14,317 nt of DNA from Prevotella sp. (GTDB lineage: Bacteria > Bacteroidota > Bacteroidia > Bacteroidales > Bacteroidaceae), in assembly GCA_003483565.1 (NCBI GenBank), contig DMYZ01000301.1:1-14317 (forward strand). The letters are read 5' to 3'. The notes under the pieces are model-generated. The model saw only the letters and a program-made list of their open reading frames with translations, made no database searches and was not told the DNA's origin. Below are positions 7,652 through 14,146 of the stretch, in pieces (positions within the stretch are counted from its first letter, which is position 1; each line of letters starts with the position of its first letter). The translations under genes were made by a program, and so were the position numbers.

Positions 7652-9229
7652 ATGCAGCAGATATTGGATCTTCTTATTCAACCAGGCATTATCCTTGAGA
7701 TAATTGTAGCCGTATTCATTATCTATTATCAATTTAAGGCGTTTAGAGAGAATTATCAGAGAATGAACGACTACAAGGCGATATTCTCTGAGTCCGACAC
7801 CTGGGATGTGGAACATGATGATATGGGGCAGGTCTCAAGTATCACTGGTGGCGCTTCCAATCCTTTCTTTAGAGATATCAAAGATACCATCAACAAATAC
7901 ATTGCTGGTAATGCCAATTCGGTAATGGATTTTCAAATCTTCAAAGACACTGTAGACAGACAATGTGATTCAATAGAAAATCAGATTGAGTCTCAGACTC
8001 CAGTTCCATTGTATCTTGGTTTGGCAGGGTCAATGATTGGTATCATCATAGGGTTGGTATCTTTGATTCTTGACGGAAGTTTCTCACAACTACTTTCCGG
8101 CAATAATCAAAGCTTAGTCGGCATAGGATCTTTGCTTCTTGCCGTAGCTGTAGCAATGTGCGCCAGTCTTATTGGTATATTGCTAACTGTTTGGACAACC
8201 AATGCATACAAGAAAAGTCGTTCAAAAGCTGAGCAGTTGAAGAACCAGTTCATGTCATGGATGCAGTCTACATTGTTCCCCGCATTGCCGAACGACATCT
8301 CGATGGCTATGACTCAGTTAGTCTCTGACCTTGAAGATTTCAATGGGAAGTTTGAACGTAACACCAATAGTTTGGCCCATACATTTGATAATGTAAACAA
8401 GGCTTATAAAACTCAAGCAGACATAGTAAGTGCTGTCCAGAAAATGGACGTACAAAGTATGGCTACAGCCAATGTCCGCGTACTTCAAGAACTCCAGAAA
8501 AGCACTGAAAAGATTGAGCGTTTCAATGAGTATCTTGATAGCATACATGGCTATACTGAAACTATACAAAAGTTCAACGAACAGTTTCATGAAGACGAGA
8601 ACCAATTGGGCCTTCTGAAACAAATCAGAGACTTCTTTAAAGAAGAGCTGCATGAGGTAGACCAAAGAAAGCAGGCCATTGCAGATGCAGTTTCAGATGT
8701 TGACTTGAATTTAAAGAATGCTTTCCAGCTTCTTTCAAAGAGTAGCGACGATGAGGTGGAGATGCTTAAGACAAAGTTTGAGCAACAAACTGAGCAGTTT
8801 AAGCAACAGCTCATTGCGCAAACAACGCAATACAATGAGCTCTTGGACAAGCAGAAGGAAGCGTTTACTCATTCTTACAATGAAATTTGCGAAGCAATCA
8901 ATGAAAAATTAAAAGCGTTACCTGATGCGCTTACAAAACTTGATGAGCTTTCGAAGATACCAGAGGAATTGCACGAATTGACTGCTGGTATACAGCAATC
9001 TATGCAGCAACTGGCAAACAACTATGCGCAGGCAACTACGCAAATGACAAATAGCATAACGCAAGCATTGGCAAGAACTTCTGGTAAACCTTCAGAGCAG
9101 CAGTCTGAGCCAGTAACGATTAAGATTCCTATGATGGCCAAAGTCATAGGATTGACAGTAGGAGGACTCATTACTGTGGCTGTCATTGCTGATACAGTTT
9201 TTGTTGTTCTGTCTTACTTCTCTAAATAA
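7652..9229 (+). CDS. MotA/TolQ/ExbB-type proton-channel protein, ZorA-like, with coiled-coil tail
   Basis: A 525-residue protein with the stator-subunit arrangement: helix 1 (about 11-27), a cytoplasmic region, then the paired helices 2 (about 118-140, VPLYLGLAGSMIGIIIGL) and 3 (about 156-182, GIGSLLLAVAVAMCASLIGI). This is the MotA_ExbB layout, whose five copies usually surround two copies of a MotB/ExbD/ZorB partner. Residues about 186-490 form a long Gln/Glu/Lys-rich helical tail typical of ZorA rather than MotA or ExbB. A further hydrophobic helix ends the protein (about 497-522), unlike the ZorA proteins I know. The next gene encodes the expected partner 8 bases downstream. The expected role is converting proton flow into rotation or a pulling signal. 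I avoid the name zorA because no zorC, D or E genes accompany it. Confidence 0.85.
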   Translation: MQQILDLLIQPGIILEIIVAVFIIYYQFKAFRENYQRMNDYKAIFSESDTWDVEHDDMGQVSSITGGASNPFFRDIKDTINKYIAGNANSVMDFQIFKDTVDRQCDSIENQIESQTPVPLYLGLAGSMIGIIIGLVSLILDGSFSQLLSGNNQSLVGIGSLLLAVAVAMCASLIGILLTVWTTNAYKKSRSKAEQLKNQFMSWMQSTLFPALPNDISMAMTQLVSDLEDFNGKFERNTNSLAHTFDNVNKAYKTQADIVSAVQKMDVQSMATANVRVLQELQKSTEKIERFNEYLDSIHGYTETIQKFNEQFHEDENQLGLLKQIRDFFKEELHEVDQRKQAIADAVSDVDLNLKNAFQLLSKSSDDEVEMLKTKFEQQTEQFKQQLIAQTTQYNELLDKQKEAFTHSYNEICEAINEKLKALPDALTKLDELSKIPEELHELTAGIQQSMQQLANNYAQATTQMTNSITQALARTSGKPSEQQSEPVTIKIPMMAKVIGLTVGGLITVAVIADTVFVVLSYFSK

Positions 9230-9237
9230 ATGGACTT

Positions 9238-9888
9238 ATGCCAAAGGTAAAGAAAGAATCATACTTCTGGACAAGCTATTCCGACATGATGACGAGTCTC
9301 TTCTTCATCATGCTGGTTTTGTTTGTTCTGGCTATTGGTCTACTTGCTCACCGACTTGTTATCACGCAGGACGTACTTGATAATGCCAAGAAAGCTCAAG
9401 AATCAACTGAAGAACTCAATAATAATGGAGACTTCGAATACGACAAGAAATATAAGAAGTACGTCTTAAAAGTAAAAGTCTTCTTCCCTCAAACACAGTC
9501 TGATTTTAAATACCTATCTCCAGAAGCAATAAATAGTTTGGACAGAGTAGGAAATGAGTTGGTTGATTTCTTCAAACGGCATAGAGACAATGATTATTTA
9601 CTTATAGTTGAAGGACAAGCTTCAAGAAACTCTGAAAAGCAGATGGACGACAACTATGAATATAGTTTTCTTCGCGCAAAAAACTTGATGAAATTCTGGT
9701 TGCTTGACAAGCATAAGAACTTTGGAAGTAATTGTGAGGTCCAGATAGCTGGTAGTGGAGATGGTCGACTGAATGTTAACATCTTAAGTGCCAACAATAA
9801 TCCATATGATAAGGCCAACCAGAGATTTCTTATATATATTATTCCTAAAAATATCTTTGAAGAGACAGACTCAATAAAGAACAAATGA
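9238..9888 (+). CDS. MotB/OmpA-type stator partner, ZorB-like
   Basis: The 216-residue product has a short cytoplasmic N-terminus and a single transmembrane helix (about 17-41) opening with the MotB signature WTSYSDMMTSLFF. Asp16 there is the expected proton-carrying residue. A periplasmic linker follows, then an OmpA-like peptidoglycan-binding domain (about 85-203) with VEGQAS, SFLRAKNLM (Arg146), QIAGSGDGR and NQRFLIYI (Arg196). The Asp of the usual OmpA 'GHTD' motif is Ser129, so peptidoglycan binding may be altered. Pairing with the upstream ZorA-like protein is strongly supported by order. The gene's last bases overlap the protease start (ATGA). Confidence 0.9.
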   Translation: MPKVKKESYFWTSYSDMMTSLFFIMLVLFVLAIGLLAHRLVITQDVLDNAKKAQESTEELNNNGDFEYDKKYKKYVLKVKVFFPQTQSDFKYLSPEAINSLDRVGNELVDFFKRHRDNDYLLIVEGQASRNSEKQMDDNYEYSFLRAKNLMKFWLLDKHKNFGSNCEVQIAGSGDGRLNVNILSANNNPYDKANQRFLIYIIPKNIFEETDSIKNK

Positions 9889-10619
9889 AATTGAACCGAC
9901 TCTCCATTATTGCCATTATTTTCTGTTCACTCTTAGTATCTTGTGCAAGACGTTCGAGAAATGTGCGCTATCGTAATGCTTCCCATCCAACAGAAATCAG
10001 CAATACGGATAGCAGAGGAGAATTCTTGCCAAAGGTAGAAGCTCAAAAAAATAGAGGAAGCAAGCTCGACGGACCAAATATTTTCAGGAAGTATGATACT
10101 GCGGTATTTATGGTCTTTACCACCAATGGAGAAGAAGAATATCAAGGCTCCGGTTTCTTTATCAATGACCATGGTCTGGCAGTAAGTAATTATCATGTAT
10201 TCAAAGACACATATGTCGGATATGAAAAAATAAAGCTTGAAGGCAGTGACAAAGTCTATAAAGTAAAGAGGATTATTGCCAAGAGTGAAGAACACGATTT
10301 CATTCTCTTTGAAGTAAATTGCGATGGCAATAACTATATAAGCATTGCTGATCAGAGGCCACGAGTAGGAGAAAAAGTTTATGCCATAGGAAGCCCACGT
10401 GGATTAGAAAACACTTTTTCTTCCGGTGAAATCTCTCAATGGCGGTCAGAATACGTAATGCAGACAAATGTTTTGATTGACCATGGAAGTAGTGGTGGCC
10501 CGTTAATCAATGAATATGGCCTTGTTGTTGGAATAACTTCAGGCACATTTGCTGATGGGTCACAAGCCAATTTAAATTATGCATGGAGCATAGATGTCAT
10601 AAAGGATTACATAGAATAA
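9885..10619 (+). CDS. Trypsin/HtrA-like serine protease lipoprotein
   Basis: A 244-residue protein with a lipoprotein signal ending LLVSC (Cys20) and a trypsin-fold protease domain from about residue 68. All three catalytic residues are visible: His104 in AVSNYHVFKD, Asp138 in EEHDFILFEV, and Ser203 in DHGSSGGPL. YAIGSPRGLENTFSSG is typical of HtrA/Deg-type proteases, but no PDZ domain follows, so it is a minimal protease. It should act in the periplasm, tethered to a membrane. The residues after Cys20 (ARRSRNV) are basic, which argues against the acidic surface-export signals known in Bacteroidota lipoproteins. It overlaps the stator gene by 4 bases. Plausible substrates are the operon's own periplasmic proteins or incoming phage proteins; neither is shown. 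Confidence 0.92.
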   Translation: MKLNRLSIIAIIFCSLLVSCARRSRNVRYRNASHPTEISNTDSRGEFLPKVEAQKNRGSKLDGPNIFRKYDTAVFMVFTTNGEEEYQGSGFFINDHGLAVSNYHVFKDTYVGYEKIKLEGSDKVYKVKRIIAKSEEHDFILFEVNCDGNNYISIADQRPRVGEKVYAIGSPRGLENTFSSGEISQWRSEYVMQTNVLIDHGSSGGPLINEYGLVVGITSGTFADGSQANLNYAWSIDVIKDYIE

Positions 10620-10620
10620 G

Positions 10621-12288
10621 ATGAGCATATTTGATATTTTCAAGCCACAATGGGAAAAGCGCTTTGATGATTTGTTAGAGAATCATCAGAAAGCCTTGGA
10701 AGCATATCTAAAGGGTGAATATGCCGTTTACCCTGATATGCGTATTGATGACCGATTGCTCATCAAAGAATATATGACGACATACGAGAAGGCGAATTAC
10801 CCTAAGTCGATAGAAGAATTGACGGCAAACGATAAGAAAAAATTAGTCTCCTACTCTGATGATATTATTAGAGTATATAGAGCATTTGCCAAATATGATA
10901 CTAAGCAAAAACGGGTAAAGTCACTGATGGAAAGATTCCGCAGTGATAATGTCTTTAATTCGGTATTTGGCAATAATGACTACCTTGGCAATAATTGGAG
11001 CGTTGATCCCTTAGATGATTTCCAACTTGATTTCATTCTTAATAAATATCAATGGCTTGTTGACAAAGCATCAAAGATAAAAGAAGATAAAGAAAAACGG
11101 CTTGCCGGACAAAGGCGAAAGCTACTTGAAAGAGTCTATATTAAACAGGCGGATCAGCTCATCAAGAAGCAGAAAGAATCCGATGCTGTTCTATCAATTG
11201 ATAACATCAATCCAGAAATAGTTAAAGTCCTGCGGAATAAGGTTGCAGAACTAAGAAACAAATACAAGCCTTTCAATGTATACGCATTGATTAAACGTGT
11301 TTTACTATTGGGATTCGAAGATTATAGCGAAATCTCAAAGGATATTTTTGTACTCTCACGTGAAAGCGTTTTTGACGAGGGTTACAAAGCATTTCAATCC
11401 ACTAAAGGTAGTATAAAACGGCAGAAAAGCCTTACTCGCTATTTACAATCGACCCAAAATCGAGATAGATGCATCAATGCATTTATTTTGAATCATGAAT
11501 ACACAATCCTTGATGAATATATTAAGGAATCGAGTAGTTTTTCATCGGTATTCGATATAGATGAAAATATTCCAAAGCAAGAAGAGAAGAATACCACAAA
11601 GGAAAGGGTCATCGCTTCGTCTGTTAATGAAAACAGAAAACCGGTTCAGACGGTTATAGATTTCGCTGCTCAAGATAGCAACAATTCTGCCATTGATTTT
11701 TCCACATGGCAAGCCAGACAACAATCATTTAATGACTGTCTCGAATATTGGCAAACTGAATTAAACGGATTTACTTTCTTAAAACCGTTTACGACTGTCA
11801 AGGCGGTTGTCGATAGTAAGAGTGTTGTGAAGCATTTGAATTATATACAAGTAGTAAAATGTTTGTATTCCTATCCATGCGATGACAATCATTATATGGA
11901 TTCTAAAAACTTTACTAAAGTTCAAAAATTAAACAACTTTGCTATAAGATTTTCCCAAACTGACCCTTCGACATTATCTGAAGTAATAAGTTTCATTGAT
12001 AAAATTGATGGAGAGCTTGATTCTTTGAGCATTGTCCTGGGAACAAATGGCGTAGATGACCCGCACACCTACTATTCTTATCATACGAAGAAACTCTTGG
12101 AATACTTTCGGGCTTACTACACGAATTGTGTCTTTTTTAATAATATAGATGAATTAGAGGATCCAAAGAATATAATTATCATAGAACTCGTATCAGATAA
12201 GAAGACAAGCCGTATAGAACGAAAGAAGATACTTGAAAAATTCCCTGGAACTGCTATAGGCTATCTCTCCATCTACAAAGAACAGTAA
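10621..12288 (+). CDS. Hypothetical cytoplasmic protein, helical N-terminus and alpha/beta C-terminus
   Basis: I do not recognise this 555-residue protein. It has no signal peptide or membrane helix. Residues 1-305 are mostly helical and charged, with a very basic helix at about 150-187. Residues about 310-365 look disordered, with acidic and Ser/Asn-rich sequence. The last 190 residues look alpha/beta: strand SIVLG (about 469), helix, strand CVFFN (about 503), strand NIIIIELVS (about 517-525), helix and final strand. The order is loosely like a phosphoribosyltransferase or other Rossmann-type fold, without a catalytic motif I can defend. It starts 1 base after the protease stop. As the only large soluble protein beside the two secreted enzymes, it is a candidate cytoplasmic effector or regulator. 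Confidence 0.85.
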   Translation: MSIFDIFKPQWEKRFDDLLENHQKALEAYLKGEYAVYPDMRIDDRLLIKEYMTTYEKANYPKSIEELTANDKKKLVSYSDDIIRVYRAFAKYDTKQKRVKSLMERFRSDNVFNSVFGNNDYLGNNWSVDPLDDFQLDFILNKYQWLVDKASKIKEDKEKRLAGQRRKLLERVYIKQADQLIKKQKESDAVLSIDNINPEIVKVLRNKVAELRNKYKPFNVYALIKRVLLLGFEDYSEISKDIFVLSRESVFDEGYKAFQSTKGSIKRQKSLTRYLQSTQNRDRCINAFILNHEYTILDEYIKESSSFSSVFDIDENIPKQEEKNTTKERVIASSVNENRKPVQTVIDFAAQDSNNSAIDFSTWQARQQSFNDCLEYWQTELNGFTFLKPFTTVKAVVDSKSVVKHLNYIQVVKCLYSYPCDDNHYMDSKNFTKVQKLNNFAIRFSQTDPSTLSEVISFIDKIDGELDSLSIVLGTNGVDDPHTYYSYHTKKLLEYFRAYYTNCVFFNNIDELEDPKNIIIIELVSDKKTSRIERKKILEKFPGTAIGYLSIYKEQ

Positions 12289-12292
12289 TATA

Positions 12293-13207
12293 ATGGTAGG
12301 TAAAATCAAATATTGGACATTCATCCAGTGTATTATAGTCCTATTCCTCTTTACAGCTTGTGCAAGGAAAAGGAGTAATGTATCTACAGGCATAAAGGCT
12401 GTGGAAGAAGAGCCTGTTACCAACTCGGAAATAGATGAGGAAGATTCCATTAGCTTGGATACGATTAACTCTAAAGAAGCTGATGACCAAGAAATTAATG
12501 AGTCTGCTCAAAACATACAGGGAGTTGAAATACCAGTTATAAAACAGAAAGTTCCTAACCAAATATTAAAAAGATACGCATACACACTTTCATACAACAA
12601 GTCAACACGTTGTCCAAACTGGGTGGCATGGAAATTGACCGCATCTCACACAGATGGACCTTATAGAAGGAAGGACTTTCAATTCCATGAGGACATGGAC
12701 GTACCAAGTCCCCGCGCGTATTACAGCGACTATTCTCACAATAGTCTTGGCTTACAACGTGGCCACATGTGCCCTGCTGGTGACAACAAATGGAGTGAGA
12801 GGGCCATGGACGAATGTCACTTGCTGTCAAACGTCTGCCCTCAATTTGGAGATTTGAATGGTGGAGAATGGAAATATTTAGAGGAAGACTGCCGAGAGTG
12901 GGCGAAAGATTACAAAACAATTTATATTGTTTGCGGCCCTGTTTTCTACAATCGAAAACATATAACTTTAGGTGAAGATAAAATCTCAGTACCTGACGCT
13001 TTCTTTAAAGTGATACTACGTTTGGGAAAGAATCCTCAAGCATTAGGCTTTATATATCCAAATAAAGACTGCTCTGGTGGAAAGGCAAGATATGTGATGT
13101 CTGTAGATGAGGTTGAAAAGGTTACGGGGATGGATTTCTTTTCTTCCCTTGACGATAAGATTGAGAATGAGGTTGAACGTAAATCTAATTTGCAACTATG
13201 GAATTGA
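12293..13207 (+). CDS. DNA/RNA non-specific endonuclease (NUC1/EndoG family) lipoprotein
   Basis: A 304-residue protein with lipoprotein signal ending LFTAC (Cys23), an acidic linker of about 65 residues, and a NUC1-type nuclease domain (about 95-285). The catalytic motif is QRGHMCPAGDNKW with His158; the usual leading Asp of DRGH is Gln155. The metal-binding stretch is NVCPQFGDLNGGEWKYLEED, with Asn189 the expected magnesium ligand. IYIVCGPVFYN matches a later conserved strand. Several cysteines (107, 160, 175, 182, 200, 214, 260) could form disulfides in the periplasm. Family members such as Serratia nuclease cut DNA and RNA without sequence preference. Here the enzyme is tethered outside the cytoplasm, so it could destroy DNA crossing the envelope while sparing the chromosome. 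Its post-lipobox residues (CARKRSNV) resemble those of the protease. Confidence 0.93.
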   Translation: MVGKIKYWTFIQCIIVLFLFTACARKRSNVSTGIKAVEEEPVTNSEIDEEDSISLDTINSKEADDQEINESAQNIQGVEIPVIKQKVPNQILKRYAYTLSYNKSTRCPNWVAWKLTASHTDGPYRRKDFQFHEDMDVPSPRAYYSDYSHNSLGLQRGHMCPAGDNKWSERAMDECHLLSNVCPQFGDLNGGEWKYLEEDCREWAKDYKTIYIVCGPVFYNRKHITLGEDKISVPDAFFKVILRLGKNPQALGFIYPNKDCSGGKARYVMSVDEVEKVTGMDFFSSLDDKIENEVERKSNLQLWN

Positions 13208-13644
13208 GGAACAAAATTTTATCAATAATGCTTCTCTCCATAATGACATTGTTAACAGTGTCCTGCAAGGAGAACAAAGGCAATGTTCAAGCACCTTCTT
13301 CTATCGATACAGTAGGAGTGGATTCGGATGTTACTTATCCAAACGAACAGGATAGTCTAACAGATTCATCTGAAAGCAGTAACCTTTATCAACAAAAGCC
13401 GTTGCCTTCTGCTGGAATGTCATCAAATCCGAATGCAGTATCTAATATGCCTCCCTATTACGAAAAGGGCTATGAGGCAGGATATGATGATGGCGAGGAA
13501 GATGCTGTCAATGAAAACGGTTGGCAAGCCAGCTACGACGACTCAAACACGTATAAAGGCAAGAAGAAGCATCAATATGAAGATGGATACGAGGAAGGCT
13601 ATGAGGCTGGATATGATGATAATCATGAAGGACCTGACGATTAG
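13198..13644 (+). CDS. Small lipoprotein with GYExGYDD repeats
   Basis: A 148-residue secreted protein with lipoprotein signal ending LLTVSC (Cys23), then a low-complexity Ser/Pro/Asn-rich linker and a repeat region. Two Gly-Tyr-acidic repeats are visible: EKGYEAGYDDGEED (about 89-102) and EDGYEEGYEAGYDD (about 128-141), with further acidic residues to the end. Such Tyr/Gly/Asp repeats occur in proteins bound to the cell surface or to divalent metal, but I cannot assign a function. The gene overlaps the nuclease gene by 10 bases, so the two are probably co-translated. It could be a chaperone, inhibitor or metal buffer for the nuclease; that is speculation. Confidence 0.85.
   Translation: MELRNKILSIMLLSIMTLLTVSCKENKGNVQAPSSIDTVGVDSDVTYPNEQDSLTDSSESSNLYQQKPLPSAGMSSNPNAVSNMPPYYEKGYEAGYDDGEEDAVNENGWQASYDDSNTYKGKKKHQYEDGYEEGYEAGYDDNHEGPDD
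13468..13620 (+). repeat. Two 24-base direct repeats inside the small lipoprotein gene
   Basis: A 24-base unit at 13468-13491 recurs at 13597-13620 with one mismatch. Both copies are in the reading frame and encode GYEAGYDD. This fits internal duplication of a coding repeat rather than a regulatory element. Confidence 0.85.
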
Positions 13645-13656
13645 ACTTGGTTAATT

Positions 13657-13977
13657 ATGGAAAAGTATTTAAAAATTAATAATGACCCAAACATTGAGGG
13701 AGATTTTGTTGAAACGACAGATACAAATTCTCCTTTTGTTGTTGTGGATTTTCAAGAACAAACAGGCGAATACTGGAGCAATCTTTTTAAGCTTGATTTT
13801 CGTTGTAAATCATTCAATGAAGAAATACGTGAATTATGCAATTCGAAATATGTCAACATTACTAATGCCGATATAATCCCATTAGAAAAGGCTATTGGCA
13901 TAAATGTTAGTTCAAAAGGTAGGGTCATTTTTCATAAAAAAAAGAATCTATGGATTAATAATATGAGTCCCCTTTAA
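13657..13977 (+). CDS. Small hypothetical cytoplasmic protein, last gene of the operon
   Basis: The 106-residue product has no signal peptide or membrane helix and no motif I recognise. It contains a plausible strand-rich N-terminal half (SPFVVVDFQEQTGEYW) and a basic C-terminus (GRVIFHKKKNLWINN). It begins 12 bases after the lipoprotein stop, the largest gap in the operon. Its final codons and TAA stop lie inside the right arm of the flanking inverted repeat, so the natural C-terminus may have been cut and replaced by repeat sequence. Its coding composition resembles the rest of the operon. Whether it belongs to the system or is a remnant is open. Confidence 0.65.
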   Translation: MEKYLKINNDPNIEGDFVETTDTNSPFVVVDFQEQTGEYWSNLFKLDFRCKSFNEEIRELCNSKYVNITNADIIPLEKAIGINVSSKGRVIFHKKKNLWINNMSPL

Positions 13978-13979
13978 AA
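13961..13979 (-). repeat. Right arm of inverted repeat bracketing the locus
   Basis: ATATGAGTCCCCTTTAAAA is the reverse complement of positions 1-19 with one mismatch. Reading rightward from 13964 it begins TGAGTCCCCTTTAAAAAGTT, which has the TG tip and CCC...AAAAGTT look of some insertion-sequence ends (IS150-like in general style only). It contains the stop codon of the preceding gene. Confidence 0.75.
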
Positions 13980-13997
13980 AGTTAATAATTCAATATC

Positions 13998-14035
13998 TCC
14001 GAGACAAATTCAGGCTAATACAGCCTCTGTCCGGA
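13998..14035. terminator. Nested hairpin after the operon, possible terminator
   Basis: TCCG (13998-14001) pairs with CGGA (14032-14035), GAC (14003-14005) with GTC (14029-14031), and AGGCT (14012-14016) with AGCCT (14022-14026) around a 5-base loop. The hairpin lies 20 bases after the last stop but is not followed by a T-run on the plus strand. It may end the operon or be part of a mobile-element end. Confidence 0.35.
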
Positions 14036-14107
14036 TAGTACAAGATAAAATTGGAGTCGAGAAAAGGTCATGATTTTTATTATGTAATCTCTTTGAAGCT
14101 CCATAAA

Positions 14108-14123
14108 TGACCTGAAAAGGTCA
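14108..14123. terminator. Perfect 6-base-pair hairpin with GAAA loop
   Basis: TGACCT-GAAA-AGGTCA is a perfect stem with a GNRA-type tetraloop. It lies just downstream of the stop of the partial minus-strand frame (14147-14317) and, read on the minus strand, is followed by TTTATGG. A weak terminator for that frame is possible. Confidence 0.35.
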
Positions 14124-14146
14124 AAAACAGTTCTTTGAAACGTTTT

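Larger units (their letters stand above)
13978..14146. other. Noncoding right flank with hairpins and a short direct repeat
   Basis: No convincing gene is seen here. GAAAAGGTCA occurs twice (14061-14070 and 14114-14123). Two hairpins are listed separately. Composition remains AT-rich until about 14145. If the flanking repeat is an insertion-sequence tip, this stretch is the noncoding end of that element. Confidence 0.5.

Noticed and set aside
8318..8850. Minus-strand open frames opposite the stator coiled-coil tail
   Set aside because: They arise from the repetitive Gln/Glu/Lys codons of the tail and overlap each other.
7652..9888. Flagellar MotA/MotB or TonB ExbB/ExbD genes
   Set aside because: The first protein has a tail of about 300 helical residues and the second an OmpA-like domain, with no flagellar or TonB genes nearby; a ZorAB-like pair fits better.
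9933..10295. Minus-strand open frame of 120 codons opposite the protease gene
   Set aside because: The plus strand encodes a protease with a full catalytic triad over the same bases; the minus frame has no motif or promoter.
12555..12920. Minus-strand open frame of 121 codons opposite the nuclease gene
   Set aside because: It is the shadow of the nuclease catalytic region, which has clear family motifs on the plus strand.
7652..13207. Canonical Zorya type I, II or III locus
   Set aside because: No helicase-like ZorD, ZorC, HNH-type ZorE or other named Zorya partner is visible; only the motor pair is shared.
13433..13654. Second plus-strand frame rich in Met and Lys across the repeat lipoprotein
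   Set aside because: The lipoprotein frame has a signal peptide, lipobox and in-frame repeats; this frame is a by-product of the repeated GATGAT-type codons.
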